The notes: generated by a model from the letters alone, not told the origin. 64,000 nt of DNA from UMGS1889 sp964540575 (GCA_964540575.1 CAZINI010000009.1:1-64000); one strand, 5' to 3'; positions 47,581 to 57,016 are shown, counted from the first letter of the stretch. Program-made: numbers and translations.

Positions 47581-48639
47581 ATGATCGAGGTCAAAAATCT
47601 GACTAAGCATTACGGTCAGAAAAAAGCCGTGAACGATCTGTCATTTACCGTAAATGACGGCGAGATACTCGGCTTTCTCGGACCCAACGGTGCCGGAAAA
47701 TCCACTACAATGAATATTCTCACGGGATATATCTCATCTACCGAGGGACAGGCTCTTATCAATGGCATAGACATTCTTGAAGAGCCTACCAAGGCGAAAA
47801 AGGAGATAGGCTATCTGCCCGAGCTGCCGCCTCTTTATCTTGATATGACGGTCAGGGAGTATCTGAATTTCATCTATGACCTGAAAAAATGCAAGCTGCC
47901 CCGCAAGGCACATTTGGAGGACATCTGTGCTCTTGTCAAAATAACCGACGTTTATGACAGGATAATCAAGAATCTGTCAAAGGGTTACAAGCAGCGTGTG
48001 GGAATGGCACAAGCTTTGGTGGGAAATCCGCCTATACTTATCCTTGACGAGCCTACCGTCGGACTTGACCCCATGCAGATAATCGAAATAAGAACGCTTA
48101 TCAAGAAGCTGGGAAAGAAGCACACGGTCATTCTTTCGTCCCATATCCTCAGTGAGATACAGGCTACCTGTGACCGTATCATTATCATTGACCACGGAAC
48201 TATCGTTGCGGACGACACTACGGAAAATCTCACAAAGCTTGTCACAAACGACAACAAGCTTATTGTCCGCATAGACGGTCCAAAAGCTGAGGTCGAGAAG
48301 ATGATAAAGGGCATCAGCGGCGTTGTTTCCGTCAGGGCGGATATGGAGAGAGAGCCGGGTATTTTCGAATATGACATTGAAGTCGCCGAGGGCAAGGACA
48401 TTCGCAGGGAACTGTTCAAGCGTGTTTCCGACAGGAATTGGTATATCCTCGGAATGAAGAATACCGAGCTTACTCTTGAGGACATTTTCCTTAAGATAAC
48501 TATGGGAGAAAAGGTCGTCCTTTCAAATGAAAAGGCTTCCGAAAAGGCTGTTGAGGAGCTTGACAAAATGTCGGAGGCAAACGGCGAACTGTCCGATAAA
48601 GAGGACAATTCTTCCGAAGAAAAGGAGAGTGAGGAGTAA
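47581..48639 (+). CDS. ABC transporter ATP-binding protein (GldA-type)
   Basis: 352 residues. Walker A GPNGAGKST, signature LSKGYKQRVGMAQAL, Walker B LILDEP, H-loop SSHILSEI. After the ATPase (about 1-235), an accessory domain (DNKLIVRIDGPKAEVEKMIKGISGVVSVRAD-type) and an acidic tail (EANGELSDKEDNSSEEKESEE), longer than typical. With the two following genes it forms the Gld-type exporter set seen in Firmicutes and Bacteroidetes. GGGAGG precedes the ATG; the stop overlaps the next start by 1 base. Confidence 0.92.
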   Translation: MIEVKNLTKHYGQKKAVNDLSFTVNDGEILGFLGPNGAGKSTTMNILTGYISSTEGQALINGIDILEEPTKAKKEIGYLPELPPLYLDMTVREYLNFIYDLKKCKLPRKAHLEDICALVKITDVYDRIIKNLSKGYKQRVGMAQALVGNPPILILDEPTVGLDPMQIIEIRTLIKKLGKKHTVILSSHILSEIQATCDRIIIIDHGTIVADDTTENLTKLVTNDNKLIVRIDGPKAEVEKMIKGISGVVSVRADMEREPGIFEYDIEVAEGKDIRRELFKRVSDRNWYILGMKNTELTLEDIFLKITMGEKVVLSNEKASEKAVEELDKMSEANGELSDKEDNSSEEKESEE

Positions 48640-49346
48640 TGGGTGCAATTTTCAGACGAGAGATGAAAGCGTATTTCACATCTCCTATCGCTTACATTTT
48701 CATAGCGGTTTTCTATATTTACACGGGCTATTTCTTCGTAATGGGAAATATCTATTCGGGTACTATTGAAATGTCCAACCTGTTTGCAACGGTTTTCACC
48801 ATAATGATGTTTATGCTCCCGCTGCTAACTATGCGGCTTTTCTCCGAGGAAAAAAAGCAGAAAACCGAGCAGGCACTGCTGACTGCTCCCGTTAATCTTT
48901 TCGAGATAGTTTTCGGAAAATATCTGGCGGCAATGGTGGTTTTCCTTATTTCAATGGCGATATATATCGTATATGCACTGGTGCTTTACGGCTTTGCGGG
49001 AAGCCTTTCCATAGCTACCTTTCTCGGCAATATGCTGGGGCTGCTGCTTTTGGGAATGGCATTTGTTTCGGCGGGAATTTTTGCTTCCGTGCTGACGGAA
49101 AATCAGATAGTATCGGCGATCGTTGGCTTTATTTTCAATATGCTGATGTATATGATCGACGTTATTGCGTCATCTGTAACTATCGCACCGATAAAGAGCG
49201 TTCTGCAGTCCCTTTCGTTCTATACGAGATATTATGAGTTTACAACGGGCATTATCAATATCGGAAGCGTTATATTCTTCCTGAGCGTTGCCTTTATATT
49301 TAATTTCCTGACAGTCAGAGTGCTTGAAAAGCGTCGCTGGGGTTAA
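48639..49346 (+). CDS. ABC-2 type membrane permease (GldF-like)
   Basis: 235 residues, about six membrane helices. Begins GAIFRREMKAYFTSPIAYIF, the GldF/ABC2_membrane_3 start, with LPLLTMRLFSEEKKQKTEQALLTAPV, which is typical of that family. Together with the ATPase upstream and the GldG-like protein downstream it should form one transporter; the substrate is unknown, though an exopolysaccharide or surface component is often proposed. Starts on the stop of the ATPase gene. Confidence 0.9.
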   Translation: MGAIFRREMKAYFTSPIAYIFIAVFYIYTGYFFVMGNIYSGTIEMSNLFATVFTIMMFMLPLLTMRLFSEEKKQKTEQALLTAPVNLFEIVFGKYLAAMVVFLISMAIYIVYALVLYGFAGSLSIATFLGNMLGLLLLGMAFVSAGIFASVLTENQIVSAIVGFIFNMLMYMIDVIASSVTIAPIKSVLQSLSFYTRYYEFTTGIINIGSVIFFLSVAFIFNFLTVRVLEKRRWG

Positions 49347-49361
49347 TAGGAGGTAATTGCA

Positions 49362-50855
49362 ATGAGTATTAATAAAAAACGTTTCAAATACGGCTCAATG
49401 GCAACGGCTGTTACCGTTGTTGTTATTGTTCTTGTGGTGCTGCTGAATGTTGTTGTGGCACAGCTGGGCAAGCGTACAAATCTGAGCTTTGATTTGACCC
49501 CGGGCAAGACCTTTGAGATAACTCAGGAAACAAAGGACTATCTGGCAACTATCGACCAGCCCGTAAAGATAGTTGTTATGGCGGACGAGCAGGTGTTTTC
49601 ATCGGGAAGCATCTACTATAAGCAGGCTTATGAGATACTGAAAAAGTATGTCATCTGGTCGGATAATATCTCCCTTGAATTTGTAAATATGACAAAGGAC
49701 CCCACCTACGTCAACAGATACAGCGAGATATACAAGGGCAGCATCAACGAGGGCGATATTGTTATCGAGGCTAACAATAAGATAAGAGTTACCTCGGCTA
49801 TCGACCTTTTCAATATTGAAACCGATTATTCCACATACTATACGACAGGTCAGCCAACAATGAAGGTTGTGTCCTCAAAGGCAGAGCAGGTGTTCACGTC
49901 GAATATTATGTATGTGACCGATGCAAATCCTATGACTGCCTGCATTTTCACCACCGATTCGGCAACACAGTCCACAAGCTATTATGCAAATATGTTCAAT
50001 GATAACGGATATGACGTGGTAAGCTGCAACCCCCTTACCGAGGGTATTCCCGAGGAGTCTGATATTATCGTTATGATCGCTCCCCTCAATGACTATCCCG
50101 AGGATGTTATCAACAAGCTTTACGCATTCCTCGACAACGGCGGAAAGCTGGGCAGAAACCTTATCTACATTGCCGATTATGAGCAGAAGCCCACTCCCAA
50201 CATTGATGCTTTCCTTGCGGAATGGGGCATAAAGGTAGGAAACGGCGTTGTTTACGATTCCAACACGGAAAATCTCACGTCTATCGGCGGAACTATCCCC
50301 GCTGTTTACACGGCGGTGACAAACGAGGATTACACGGCAAAGCTTGCACAGCCGTCCCTGCCTGTTGTTGTTCCGCTTTCCAGACCTATTGATGTTCTCT
50401 TTGATACCAAGGACACAAGAAGCACCGAGATAATTCTTTCAAGCCACGACACGGGCTATGTCATTTCCGAGGATATGGCTGACGAGAACGGCAGATTGGA
50501 CGAGTCCAAAATAGTTGAGAAGAGCTATAACTTTATAGCAATGGGCAGAAAATACGCTTGGGAAAATAACGAGCAGATATACAGCAATGTGCTTGCTGTA
50601 GGTTCAAGCCTGATGCTTGACGAGTACCTCACACAGCTTTCCTATATCAACAACGGCGAACTTTTCGTTGAAACGGTCAACACTATGTGCGGCAAGGAAC
50701 AAGGCATTTCCATCGTTCCCAAGGACTTTGCAAGCACAACATTTGAAAGAACCGATAAGGAATTTACCGTTAATCTGATAGTATTCTTAGTCTTTATACC
50801 TGCAGTCATCATAATTGCCTGCATTGCGGTATGCGTAAGAAGGAGAAACAGATGA
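49362..50855 (+). CDS. GldG-like ABC transporter accessory protein
   Basis: 497 residues. An N-terminal transmembrane helix (about 15-36), a large extracytoplasmic region with ABC_transp_aux features (FDLTPGKTFEITQETKDYLATIDQPVKIVV and DNGGKLGRNLIYIADYEQKP), and a C-terminal helix (about 470-490). It has the expected GldG layout with the auxiliary domain fused. Translationally coupled to the DUF4340 gene (ATGA overlap). AGGAGG upstream. Confidence 0.9.
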   Translation: MSINKKRFKYGSMATAVTVVVIVLVVLLNVVVAQLGKRTNLSFDLTPGKTFEITQETKDYLATIDQPVKIVVMADEQVFSSGSIYYKQAYEILKKYVIWSDNISLEFVNMTKDPTYVNRYSEIYKGSINEGDIVIEANNKIRVTSAIDLFNIETDYSTYYTTGQPTMKVVSSKAEQVFTSNIMYVTDANPMTACIFTTDSATQSTSYYANMFNDNGYDVVSCNPLTEGIPEESDIIVMIAPLNDYPEDVINKLYAFLDNGGKLGRNLIYIADYEQKPTPNIDAFLAEWGIKVGNGVVYDSNTENLTSIGGTIPAVYTAVTNEDYTAKLAQPSLPVVVPLSRPIDVLFDTKDTRSTEIILSSHDTGYVISEDMADENGRLDESKIVEKSYNFIAMGRKYAWENNEQIYSNVLAVGSSLMLDEYLTQLSYINNGELFVETVNTMCGKEQGISIVPKDFASTTFERTDKEFTVNLIVFLVFIPAVIIIACIAVCVRRRNR

Positions 50856-52291
50856 ACAAGAGAGTTAAATGGATCATTGCGGGTGCTTCTGCCGCCCTGC
50901 TTTTGGGCGGTGCGGTTGCTGCTCTTATGCTGACGGCTCCCGAGGAAAAGACCGATGATACTCCCGAAAAGGAGATAACCAGCCGTCTTATTTACGAGAA
51001 AAAGCCCGACGACCTTAAAAAGGTTACGGTCAAAAACGAAAGCGGCGGATATGAGATAGTTCCCGACGGAAACGGCAGCTTCACCATCGAGGCGTTGAAG
51101 GAAGCCCCGCTGGACAGCAGTTCGGTGGCATCGGTGGCTGACAAGGCTTGCTCGGTGACCATTCAGGATACTGTTGCGGAAAATGCTCCCGATCTTTCGA
51201 TATACGGACTTGACGCTCCCAAAGCAGAGGTGCGTGTGGAATTCGGCGATACAAACGGTACAGTTAAGGAATTTCTCGTGGGAAACACTTCTCCCAAAAG
51301 CAGCAAGACCTACTTTTCCTTTAAGGGAGAAAGCACGGTTTATCTTGTAAATACCACAGATGTCAGCGGCTATCTCAAAAAGGAATTTGATTTTATCGGC
51401 AGAGAGGTTTTCCCGTCTGCAAACACCGAGGAGGGAGCACAGGCTATCGAGGAGATCATCATTAGCCGTCGGGATATTCCCTATGCTATTGAGATCTCAT
51501 ACGATGAACGAAACGACGAAAGCGGAACGGTTACGGGAAATTCGTCCACACACGTTCTGACCGCTCCCGTCAAGCTTGATCTTAATCCTGACAAGGCGAG
51601 TGATGTGCTGAACGGTCTGTACGGACTGACGGCGAAGGAGGCTGTCGTTGTCGCTCCCACCGAGGAGCAGCTGGCAGAATATGGTCTTACCGATGATACC
51701 TGCTTCGGCAAAATGGCAATGAAGCTGACTGACCGCATTTTCAGAATGACCTTCGGAAATGAGTTCAAGGACGAAAGCGACGAGGGATATTACTGCTATG
51801 TCAACGGCTTTGATGTTATCTATAAGTTCAGGAAGGCGTCCCTGCCCTGGGCAACGGTAATGCCGCTGGATATTACAACGACAATGATAACCTCAAACTA
51901 TATCTTCGATATTACGTCCATGGATATAAAGACTGCCGACCGCACATACGGCTTCACAATGTCCGGCAGCAGCAATGACGATTTCGCTGTAAAGCTGGAC
52001 GGCAAGGACGTTGATGTTGACAAATTCAAGACCTTCTATCAGTTCATTCTGCGTACCGCCGCCGAAGAGCTGTATCTTGAGGAAACGGACAAGGAGCCGT
52101 ACCTGACCATAACTATTAACGCAAATAACGGAAATACCGACGTTGTTGAGTTCATTGCGGACAGCGACAGAATGACTGTTATCAAGCTCAACGGCAATGC
52201 GGATTTCCGATGCAGGACTGCGTACACCGACCGTTTGCTGGAAAATCTGAATATCCTCGAAAACGGGGGAGAAATAATTACAACTTGGTGA
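50852..52291 (+). CDS. DUF4340-containing protein of the Gld-type exporter operon
   Basis: 479 residues from ATG at 50852 (AAGGAG upstream; overlaps the previous stop). An N-terminal signal anchor (about 5-27) and two DUF4340 repeats (VTVKNESGGYEIVPDGNGSFTIE...; YGLDAPKAEVRVEFG) are visible. DUF4340 proteins are routinely the last gene of these ABC operons and probably bind the GldG-like partner outside the membrane. No terminator is clear after the stop. Confidence 0.85.
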   Translation: MNKRVKWIIAGASAALLLGGAVAALMLTAPEEKTDDTPEKEITSRLIYEKKPDDLKKVTVKNESGGYEIVPDGNGSFTIEALKEAPLDSSSVASVADKACSVTIQDTVAENAPDLSIYGLDAPKAEVRVEFGDTNGTVKEFLVGNTSPKSSKTYFSFKGESTVYLVNTTDVSGYLKKEFDFIGREVFPSANTEEGAQAIEEIIISRRDIPYAIEISYDERNDESGTVTGNSSTHVLTAPVKLDLNPDKASDVLNGLYGLTAKEAVVVAPTEEQLAEYGLTDDTCFGKMAMKLTDRIFRMTFGNEFKDESDEGYYCYVNGFDVIYKFRKASLPWATVMPLDITTTMITSNYIFDITSMDIKTADRTYGFTMSGSSNDDFAVKLDGKDVDVDKFKTFYQFILRTAAEELYLEETDKEPYLTITINANNGNTDVVEFIADSDRMTVIKLNGNADFRCRTAYTDRLLENLNILENGGEIITTW

Positions 52292-52412
52292 TGCGTTTCG
52301 GCAAAATTTTTAAGCGGCATATGATACAATAGTAATGTTCCCGAAATTTTCCTAAGGGAAAATCATACAAATAAAAAGTTAAAATTTTAGCTATAATTAT
52401 TTGCAAAAATGC

Positions 52413-52441
52413 TTGAAATTATGAGATGATTGTGCTATAAT
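52413..52441 (+). promoter_or_regulatory. Promoter of the 52506 gene
   Basis: TTGAAA at 52413-52418, 17-base spacer and TATAAT at 52436-52441. Confidence 0.88.
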
Positions 52442-52505
52442 TTTATCATAGAAACATTGTCCGTATTTCGGGGACGATTTTTGATTAGCAAGGGAGGATA
52501 ACATA

Positions 52506-52814
52506 ATGAGTGAGAAGAAGATCGAAAAGACAGATTCGGCAAAGAATGAGTTTTTCAGCTACAAGGGTTTTCCGCTTGTAAGAAATAAAGACACTATCTA
52601 TTACGGAAATATGTCCGACAAGTATGTGGTTATGATGCAGATACAGGAAACCACAAAGGTCGGAAATCTCGATGTTGCCAGCAAGGTAAAGCTTTATCAG
52701 ATGGCTACCGATGAAAAGCTTAATCCCGTGCAGGCTATTGTCAAGACCAGCGAAAAGAGCGGCCTTTACGAGGCTCTCGACATTGCTCACGCTTGGCTGA
52801 CCAGAGCGGGATAA
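52506..52814 (+). CDS. Small conserved protein of unknown function
   Basis: 102 residues, soluble, no signal. The sequence SYKGFPLVRNKDTIYYGNMSDKYVVMMQIQ and VKLYQMATDEKLNP is the type of small conserved clostridial protein that recurs in Oscillospiraceae; no domain name is recalled with confidence. It is single with strong promoter (52413-52441), GGGAGG at the ATG and a perfect terminator, so it is a genuine, well-expressed gene. Confidence 0.82.
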   Translation: MSEKKIEKTDSAKNEFFSYKGFPLVRNKDTIYYGNMSDKYVVMMQIQETTKVGNLDVASKVKLYQMATDEKLNPVQAIVKTSEKSGLYEALDIAHAWLTRAG

Positions 52815-52846
52815 TTGACAGCACCCGCCGACTCACCTAAAATACG

Positions 52847-52877
52847 AAAGCCGTCCCATGGTTGGGGCGGCTTTTTT
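52847..52877 (+). terminator. Terminator after the 52506 gene
   Basis: AAAGCCGTCCC/GGGGCGGCTTT stem followed by TTTTTT. Confidence 0.93.
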
Positions 52878-52885
52878 GTGCATAG

Positions 52886-53104
52886 TAATACTAATCTTCA
52901 ATCAACCTATGGACAAATCCGACAGCTATAACCCAGCCACTCGGCGTCAAGCACCCTTGACGGGCGTAATCTCCCCCAGCGGGGGAGGTGTCACGAAGTG
53001 ACAGAGGGGCTGACCGACAGACCAGCCCGCCTGCGGTCGCTTTCCTTGATTGGCTGTGTTCTATCTGCCGTCTTTGTCTACAGAACGATTGAAGATTAGT
53101 ATAA
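52886..53104. repeat. MITE-like repeat family A, longest copy
   Basis: About 217 bp. Left end TACTAATCTTCAATC...GACAAA and right end (reverse) TACTAATCTTCAATC...GACAAA form about 29-bp imperfect terminal inverted repeats. The interior holds the GGGGGAGGTGTCACGAAGTGACAGAGGGG stretch, resembling repeats frequent in Oscillospiraceae. No open frame. Related right ends at 62-103 and 63784-63840. Confidence 0.82.
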
Positions 53105-53118
53105 AACTGTAAAAAGAA

Positions 53119-53143
53119 AAGCCGTTCGGGAAACCGAACGGCA
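53119..53143 (-). terminator. Terminator after tRNA-Val
   Basis: GCCGTTCGG/CCGAACGGC stem with a TTTTCTTTTT tail on the minus strand. Confidence 0.9.
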
Positions 53144-53146
53144 TAT

Positions 53147-53222
53147 TGGTGGAAACTATAGGGCTCGAACCTATGACCCTCTGCTTGTAAGGCAGATGCT
53201 CTCCCAGCTGAGCTAAGCTTCC
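53147..53222 (-). tRNA. tRNA-Val(UAC), CCA encoded
   Basis: Acceptor GGAAGCT/AGTTTCC, encoded CCA. Anticodon loop CTTACAA between TCTGC and GCAGA gives anticodon UAC (reads GUA). The GC-rich hairpin with T-tail at 53121-53143 on the minus strand is its terminator. Confidence 0.97.
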
Positions 53223-53373
53223 GTGTCAACAGAATTATTATATCACAAGGGAAAGCATTTGTCAAGTGCTTTTTTAAATTTTTTGATAGAAAAATGGAAA
53301 GCAGCCCTTTGTCATTTCGTTTATAGATAGCGAAATAAGCAAATATTCCCTAATGGGGGAGGGCTGCTGTAAA

Positions 53374-55317
53374 CTATTTCCTTGCGTGTTCTCTGACCTT
53401 GTTGTTTTTTATCTTGTACATAATTTTGTCGGCTATCTTGATATAGTCGTCAAGGGAACTGCCCTTTTCGGGTGTGACAATGTGAGTGCCGATACTGGCA
53501 GAAACCTTGTAATTTTTGCCGGAGGTGCTGTTGTAGTCGCTGAGATATTGGGTGACAGCCGCAACGAAATTCTCGCCCTCGGCTTCACTTTCCACGATAC
53601 CCGCAGCGATAAATTCATCTCCGCCAAATCTGGCAACGATAAACCTGCCGCTGCATGCTTCTTTAAGGGCGTTGGAAACGGTGATTATGGCAATATCTCC
53701 CTCGTTATGACCGAACACATCGTTGATATATTTCAGCTCGTCCATATCCGCAGAAGCGACCAGCAGCTTTTTGTTTTCGCAAACGCATTTCTTGATAAAG
53801 GACGGAACCATTCGGTAAAAGCCCCGACGGTTGAATGCACCCGTCATTGAATCGTGGATATACATATCCTCCAGCTTGCGTACGGAAGCTCGCAGTTCGC
53901 CCTGAATCCTGACATTTTCCAGCACCAGCGAAAGATTTTTTCGCCAGGAGTTAAGGTTATAGAAGTTATAATAATCCGAATTGGGACCGGTGCTTGTGTA
54001 GTCAACTACCATATATCCTATGCTTCTGTCCTGAAAATGCAGGGGCATAAATATCAGCGTTCCCAGCTCTTCGATCTCTTTATTAAAATTCGGGATAAGT
54101 TCTTCGGAGGTGAAATCCCCCAAAGGCATAATTTCTTTATTCTCAACATATAAAAACGGAGAAATTTTTTCGGTATAGCCCTCTCTGATATAGGCGTTGC
54201 GAAGCTCCTCATCATTGCCGAAAAGCACCTTGTCGGTATAATTTTCACAAAGGCAAATCCATATCTTTTTTGCCCAGACATACTCGATATATGGCTTTAT
54301 CCGTTCGGCGGTCCTTTTCATAGACCCAAAGCCTGTAAGATCTTCGACCATACGGCTCATAACATTGGAGTAGTCATTCAAGCTTTCTATTTCCACATAA
54401 AGACGATGCTTGAGATCGTTATCATAACTGCCCGAGAATTTCTCACAGCCGCAGGATTGTGCGTAGATCATCTGCGGCTCGATCTCCGTTCTTTGGGGCG
54501 GCTCGCTGCCTTTGAATATCTCACTGAATATCCGTATGATCTCTTCGCCAACTTTTTCAATATTGAGCCGTCCCGTGGTGATGGACGGAGTGTGTACAGC
54601 CGCTTCCTTTATGCCATCGATACCGGAAACAGCAATATCTTCGGGGACTCTAAAGCCCAGTGAATTGAGCTTCGCACATACGCCAAGTGCCATTGAATCG
54701 TTGGCACAGACAAAAGCTTCGGGCATTTCCATTCCCGAATCGTAAAACCGCTGAACTGCTTCGGCGGCAGGGTTACCCCAGAAATAGCCGTAATCCACCC
54801 GCTCGGGCTCGAATTTGATGCCGTGGGCTTCAAGTGCTTTTTTGTATATTTCCAGCCGCTGTTCGGATTGGGGATTGTCCTTCATTCCGCTGATGAAATT
54901 TATTCTTGTAAATCCGTGAAAGTCAAGGAAATGGGACATAATATTTTCCATTGCGTTGTCGTAGCCCATAGCAACAGTATAGCAGCCCTTCACGTCCATA
55001 TCTATGGAAATGACGGGAATATCCGCTTCCTTGCAGCGTTCCACCAGCTTTTCCGTAACACCTTCGTGTTTTATGCTCATGCTGACGATAACAAGACCGT
55101 CAAGCAGTGAGAAGTTGATAAGATTGTAGATATTGCTCTCTCCGAAATCGCCGGGATCACCGTTATAATATTTTGTAAAATCCTGAAAGACAGCAACGGA
55201 AAAGCCCGAAGCCACGGCAGCATAGGATATTGAGTTGAATATCTTAGTCTGATATTCGCTGTCGATACCCGAAAGGCAAAGTCCGATAACAGGCTTTTTT
55301 CCTTTGATTGTTTTCAT
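53374..55317 (-). CDS. Periplasmic-binding-protein-like sensor fused to a GGDEF diguanylate cyclase
   Basis: 647 residues. No signal peptide or membrane helix. The N-terminus (about 8-275) follows a LacI/PBP1 sugar-binding fold: PVIGLCLSGIDSEYQTKIFNSISYAA, IPVISIDMDVKGCYTVAMGYDNA, NDSMALGVCAKLNSLGFRVPEDIAVSGIDG. A middle sensor-like region (about 300-480) precedes GGDEF (565-569 in ARFGGDEFIAAG). No RxxD inhibition site is seen in the expected place. A cytoplasmic sugar-like ligand could control c-di-GMP synthesis directly. Single gene; GGAG before the ATG. Confidence 0.9.
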   Translation of the reverse strand: MKTIKGKKPVIGLCLSGIDSEYQTKIFNSISYAAVASGFSVAVFQDFTKYYNGDPGDFGESNIYNLINFSLLDGLVIVSMSIKHEGVTEKLVERCKEADIPVISIDMDVKGCYTVAMGYDNAMENIMSHFLDFHGFTRINFISGMKDNPQSEQRLEIYKKALEAHGIKFEPERVDYGYFWGNPAAEAVQRFYDSGMEMPEAFVCANDSMALGVCAKLNSLGFRVPEDIAVSGIDGIKEAAVHTPSITTGRLNIEKVGEEIIRIFSEIFKGSEPPQRTEIEPQMIYAQSCGCEKFSGSYDNDLKHRLYVEIESLNDYSNVMSRMVEDLTGFGSMKRTAERIKPYIEYVWAKKIWICLCENYTDKVLFGNDEELRNAYIREGYTEKISPFLYVENKEIMPLGDFTSEELIPNFNKEIEELGTLIFMPLHFQDRSIGYMVVDYTSTGPNSDYYNFYNLNSWRKNLSLVLENVRIQGELRASVRKLEDMYIHDSMTGAFNRRGFYRMVPSFIKKCVCENKKLLVASADMDELKYINDVFGHNEGDIAIITVSNALKEACSGRFIVARFGGDEFIAAGIVESEAEGENFVAAVTQYLSDYNSTSGKNYKVSASIGTHIVTPEKGSSLDDYIKIADKIMYKIKNNKVREHARK

Positions 55318-55480
55318 AGCTTCAGCTCCTCTCCTGTGATTTCGGTTTTAGGCAGTATGCTGTAATGATCTCAAAACTATACATAAATATTATAACATAT
55401 GACAGATATGAAGTTATAACCGCATTGTTAATTCTTTGTGACCTATTTGCCTTTACCGACATATTTATTGACCGAAAAAC

Positions 55481-55509
55481 TTGACAAAATCCGACGACTG
55501 TATTATAAT
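55481..55509 (+). promoter_or_regulatory. Promoter of dCMP deaminase gene
   Basis: TTGACA at 55481-55486, 17-base spacer and TATAAT at 55504-55509. AAAGGGG follows close to the ATG. Confidence 0.9.
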
Positions 55510-55527
55510 GTCTGTAAAGGGGTGAGA

Positions 55528-56013
55528 ATGATGAAATATCCCGATTACATATCATGGGACGACTATTTTATGGGAGTTGCCCTGCTTGCGGCTAAACGAA
55601 GCAAGGACCCGAACACACGGGTGGGTGCCTGTATCGTGAGCCGTCACAATATTATTATTTCAACAGGCTATAACGGCTTTCCAAAGGGCTGTGATGACGA
55701 TATTTATCCTTGGGACAGGGAAGGGGAATACGGCGAAACTAAGTACCCCTATGTGGTACATGCCGAGCTGAATGCTATCCTTAATTCGGAGGGGCGTTCG
55801 CTGTTGGACTCACGTCTTTATGTCAGTCTTTTTCCCTGCAATGAGTGTGCAAAGGCGATAATCCAGTCGGGTATCAGCGAGATAGTCTATCTCAGCGATA
55901 AATATGCCGAGTCGGACAGCACCAAGGCTTCAAAGAGAATGCTGGCATCGGCGGGAATAAAGATCCGTAAATTAGAACCTAAAAATGAGAAGATAGAGCT
56001 TGAATATAAATAG
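55528..56013 (+). CDS. Deoxycytidylate (dCMP) deaminase
   Basis: 161 residues from ATG at 55528 (a second ATG at 55531 is equally likely). Zinc motif VHAELNAILNS and PCNECAKAIIQSG give the His-Glu and two Cys of the CMP/dCMP deaminase fold; DPNTRVGACIV is standard. It forms dUMP for dTMP synthesis. Promoter and ribosome site AAAGGGGTGAG are clear. The next gene begins 12 bases later and is probably cotranscribed. Confidence 0.92.
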   Translation: MMKYPDYISWDDYFMGVALLAAKRSKDPNTRVGACIVSRHNIIISTGYNGFPKGCDDDIYPWDREGEYGETKYPYVVHAELNAILNSEGRSLLDSRLYVSLFPCNECAKAIIQSGISEIVYLSDKYAESDSTKASKRMLASAGIKIRKLEPKNEKIELEYK

Positions 56014-56024
56014 GAGGTATCATT

Positions 56025-56228
56025 ATGGAAGATAAAAACAAAATGAGCGAGCAGGAGCTTGTGGATATGCTGGATAAGCTGTTTGATGAGGGCGGCGGAC
56101 ACGTTAATGTTCGTACCTCGGGGGACGGCGGCTTCAACGTTGACACATTCAGAGCCAGCGACGGTGCCTGCAAAAACGGTGCCTGCTTACAGCCCACAGA
56201 GTATCTCGACAAGTACGACAACGAATAA
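56025..56228 (+). CDS. Small acidic conserved protein after dCMP deaminase
   Basis: 67 residues, acidic, soluble. MSEQELVDMLDKLFDEGGGHVNV and the Cys-containing CKNGACLQPTEYLDKYDNE end are seen in short proteins of Oscillospiraceae with unknown function. GGAGG precedes the ATG. Cotranscribed with the deaminase gene; no link to nucleotide metabolism can be shown from sequence. Confidence 0.8.
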   Translation: MEDKNKMSEQELVDMLDKLFDEGGGHVNVRTSGDGGFNVDTFRASDGACKNGACLQPTEYLDKYDNE

Positions 56229-56294
56229 GCGAGCTTTACAATTTCCGCCGAATGGGACGATTTCTGTTCGGCGGTTTTATTTTGGAAAATCCTA

Positions 56295-56323
56295 TTGACA
56301 ATCATCGGAAAATAGTGTATTAT
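56295..56323 (+). promoter_or_regulatory. Promoter of TetR gene
   Basis: TTGACA at 56295-56300, 17-base spacer, TATTAT at 56318-56323. Confidence 0.88.
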
Positions 56324-56351
56324 TATGTAAATATAAAACGGGGGTCGGAAA

Positions 56352-56969
56352 ATGGGAAAGCTGGACGACAACAAAAGGCAAAAGCGTGATTCACTGCTTG
56401 AAACGGCGTTCAATCTGTTTATGACAAAGGGTATCAGCAAGACGTCTATTTCGGATATAGTTGAGCAGGCGGGAGTAGCAAAGGGCACATTTTATCTGTA
56501 TTTCAAGGATAAATATGATATTTATGACAAGCTTATCTGCCACAAGGCAAGCGAGCTGTTCAGGCAGGCTGCTATCGAAGTTAACTCTCAGCCGGACGGT
56601 ATCCCAAGCTTTGAGGACAGAATGATATTTATCATCGAAAGCATTATAGACCAGCTTATCGCCAATCCCGATCTGCTGAAATTTATTTCAAAAAATCTCA
56701 GCTGGGGAATTTTCAAAACCGCTCTCAGCGTTCCTGCATACAACGAGGAATTTGATTTCAGTCAGCTTTACGGGAACTACCTTGCGAAAAGCTTAGAGAA
56801 ATATTCCCAGCCCGAAATAATGCTTTTCACCATTGTGGAGCTTGTCAGTGCAACGAGTTACAGCTCCATTCTTTACAGCGAGCCTGTGGACATTGAAACC
56901 TTGAAACCGTATCTTTTTGCCAATGTCAGAAGCATTATTCGTGATTTCCGAATTGATGATGAGAAATGA
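56352..56969 (+). CDS. TetR-family regulator
   Basis: 205 residues. HTH at about 10-55: LLETAFNLFMTKGISKTSISDIVEQAGVAKGTFYLYFKDKYDIY-type sequence is the TetR signature. The remaining helical C-terminal domain (about 60-200) should bind an effector. It is single with a strong promoter and GGGGGT near the ATG, and converges with the lipoprotein gene at 57017 across a shared terminator. The target is not visible. Confidence 0.92.
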   Translation: MGKLDDNKRQKRDSLLETAFNLFMTKGISKTSISDIVEQAGVAKGTFYLYFKDKYDIYDKLICHKASELFRQAAIEVNSQPDGIPSFEDRMIFIIESIIDQLIANPDLLKFISKNLSWGIFKTALSVPAYNEEFDFSQLYGNYLAKSLEKYSQPEIMLFTIVELVSATSYSSILYSEPVDIETLKPYLFANVRSIIRDFRIDDEK

Positions 56970-56971
56970 AA

Positions 56972-57016
56972 CCACCGTTCACAGCTGCCGCAAAGTAGCA
57001 GCGTGAACGGTGCTTT
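56972..57016. terminator. Shared bidirectional terminator
   Basis: CACCGTTCAC/GTGAACGGTG stem with an inner GCTGC/GCAGC stem and T-rich sides, between converging genes. Confidence 0.9.
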
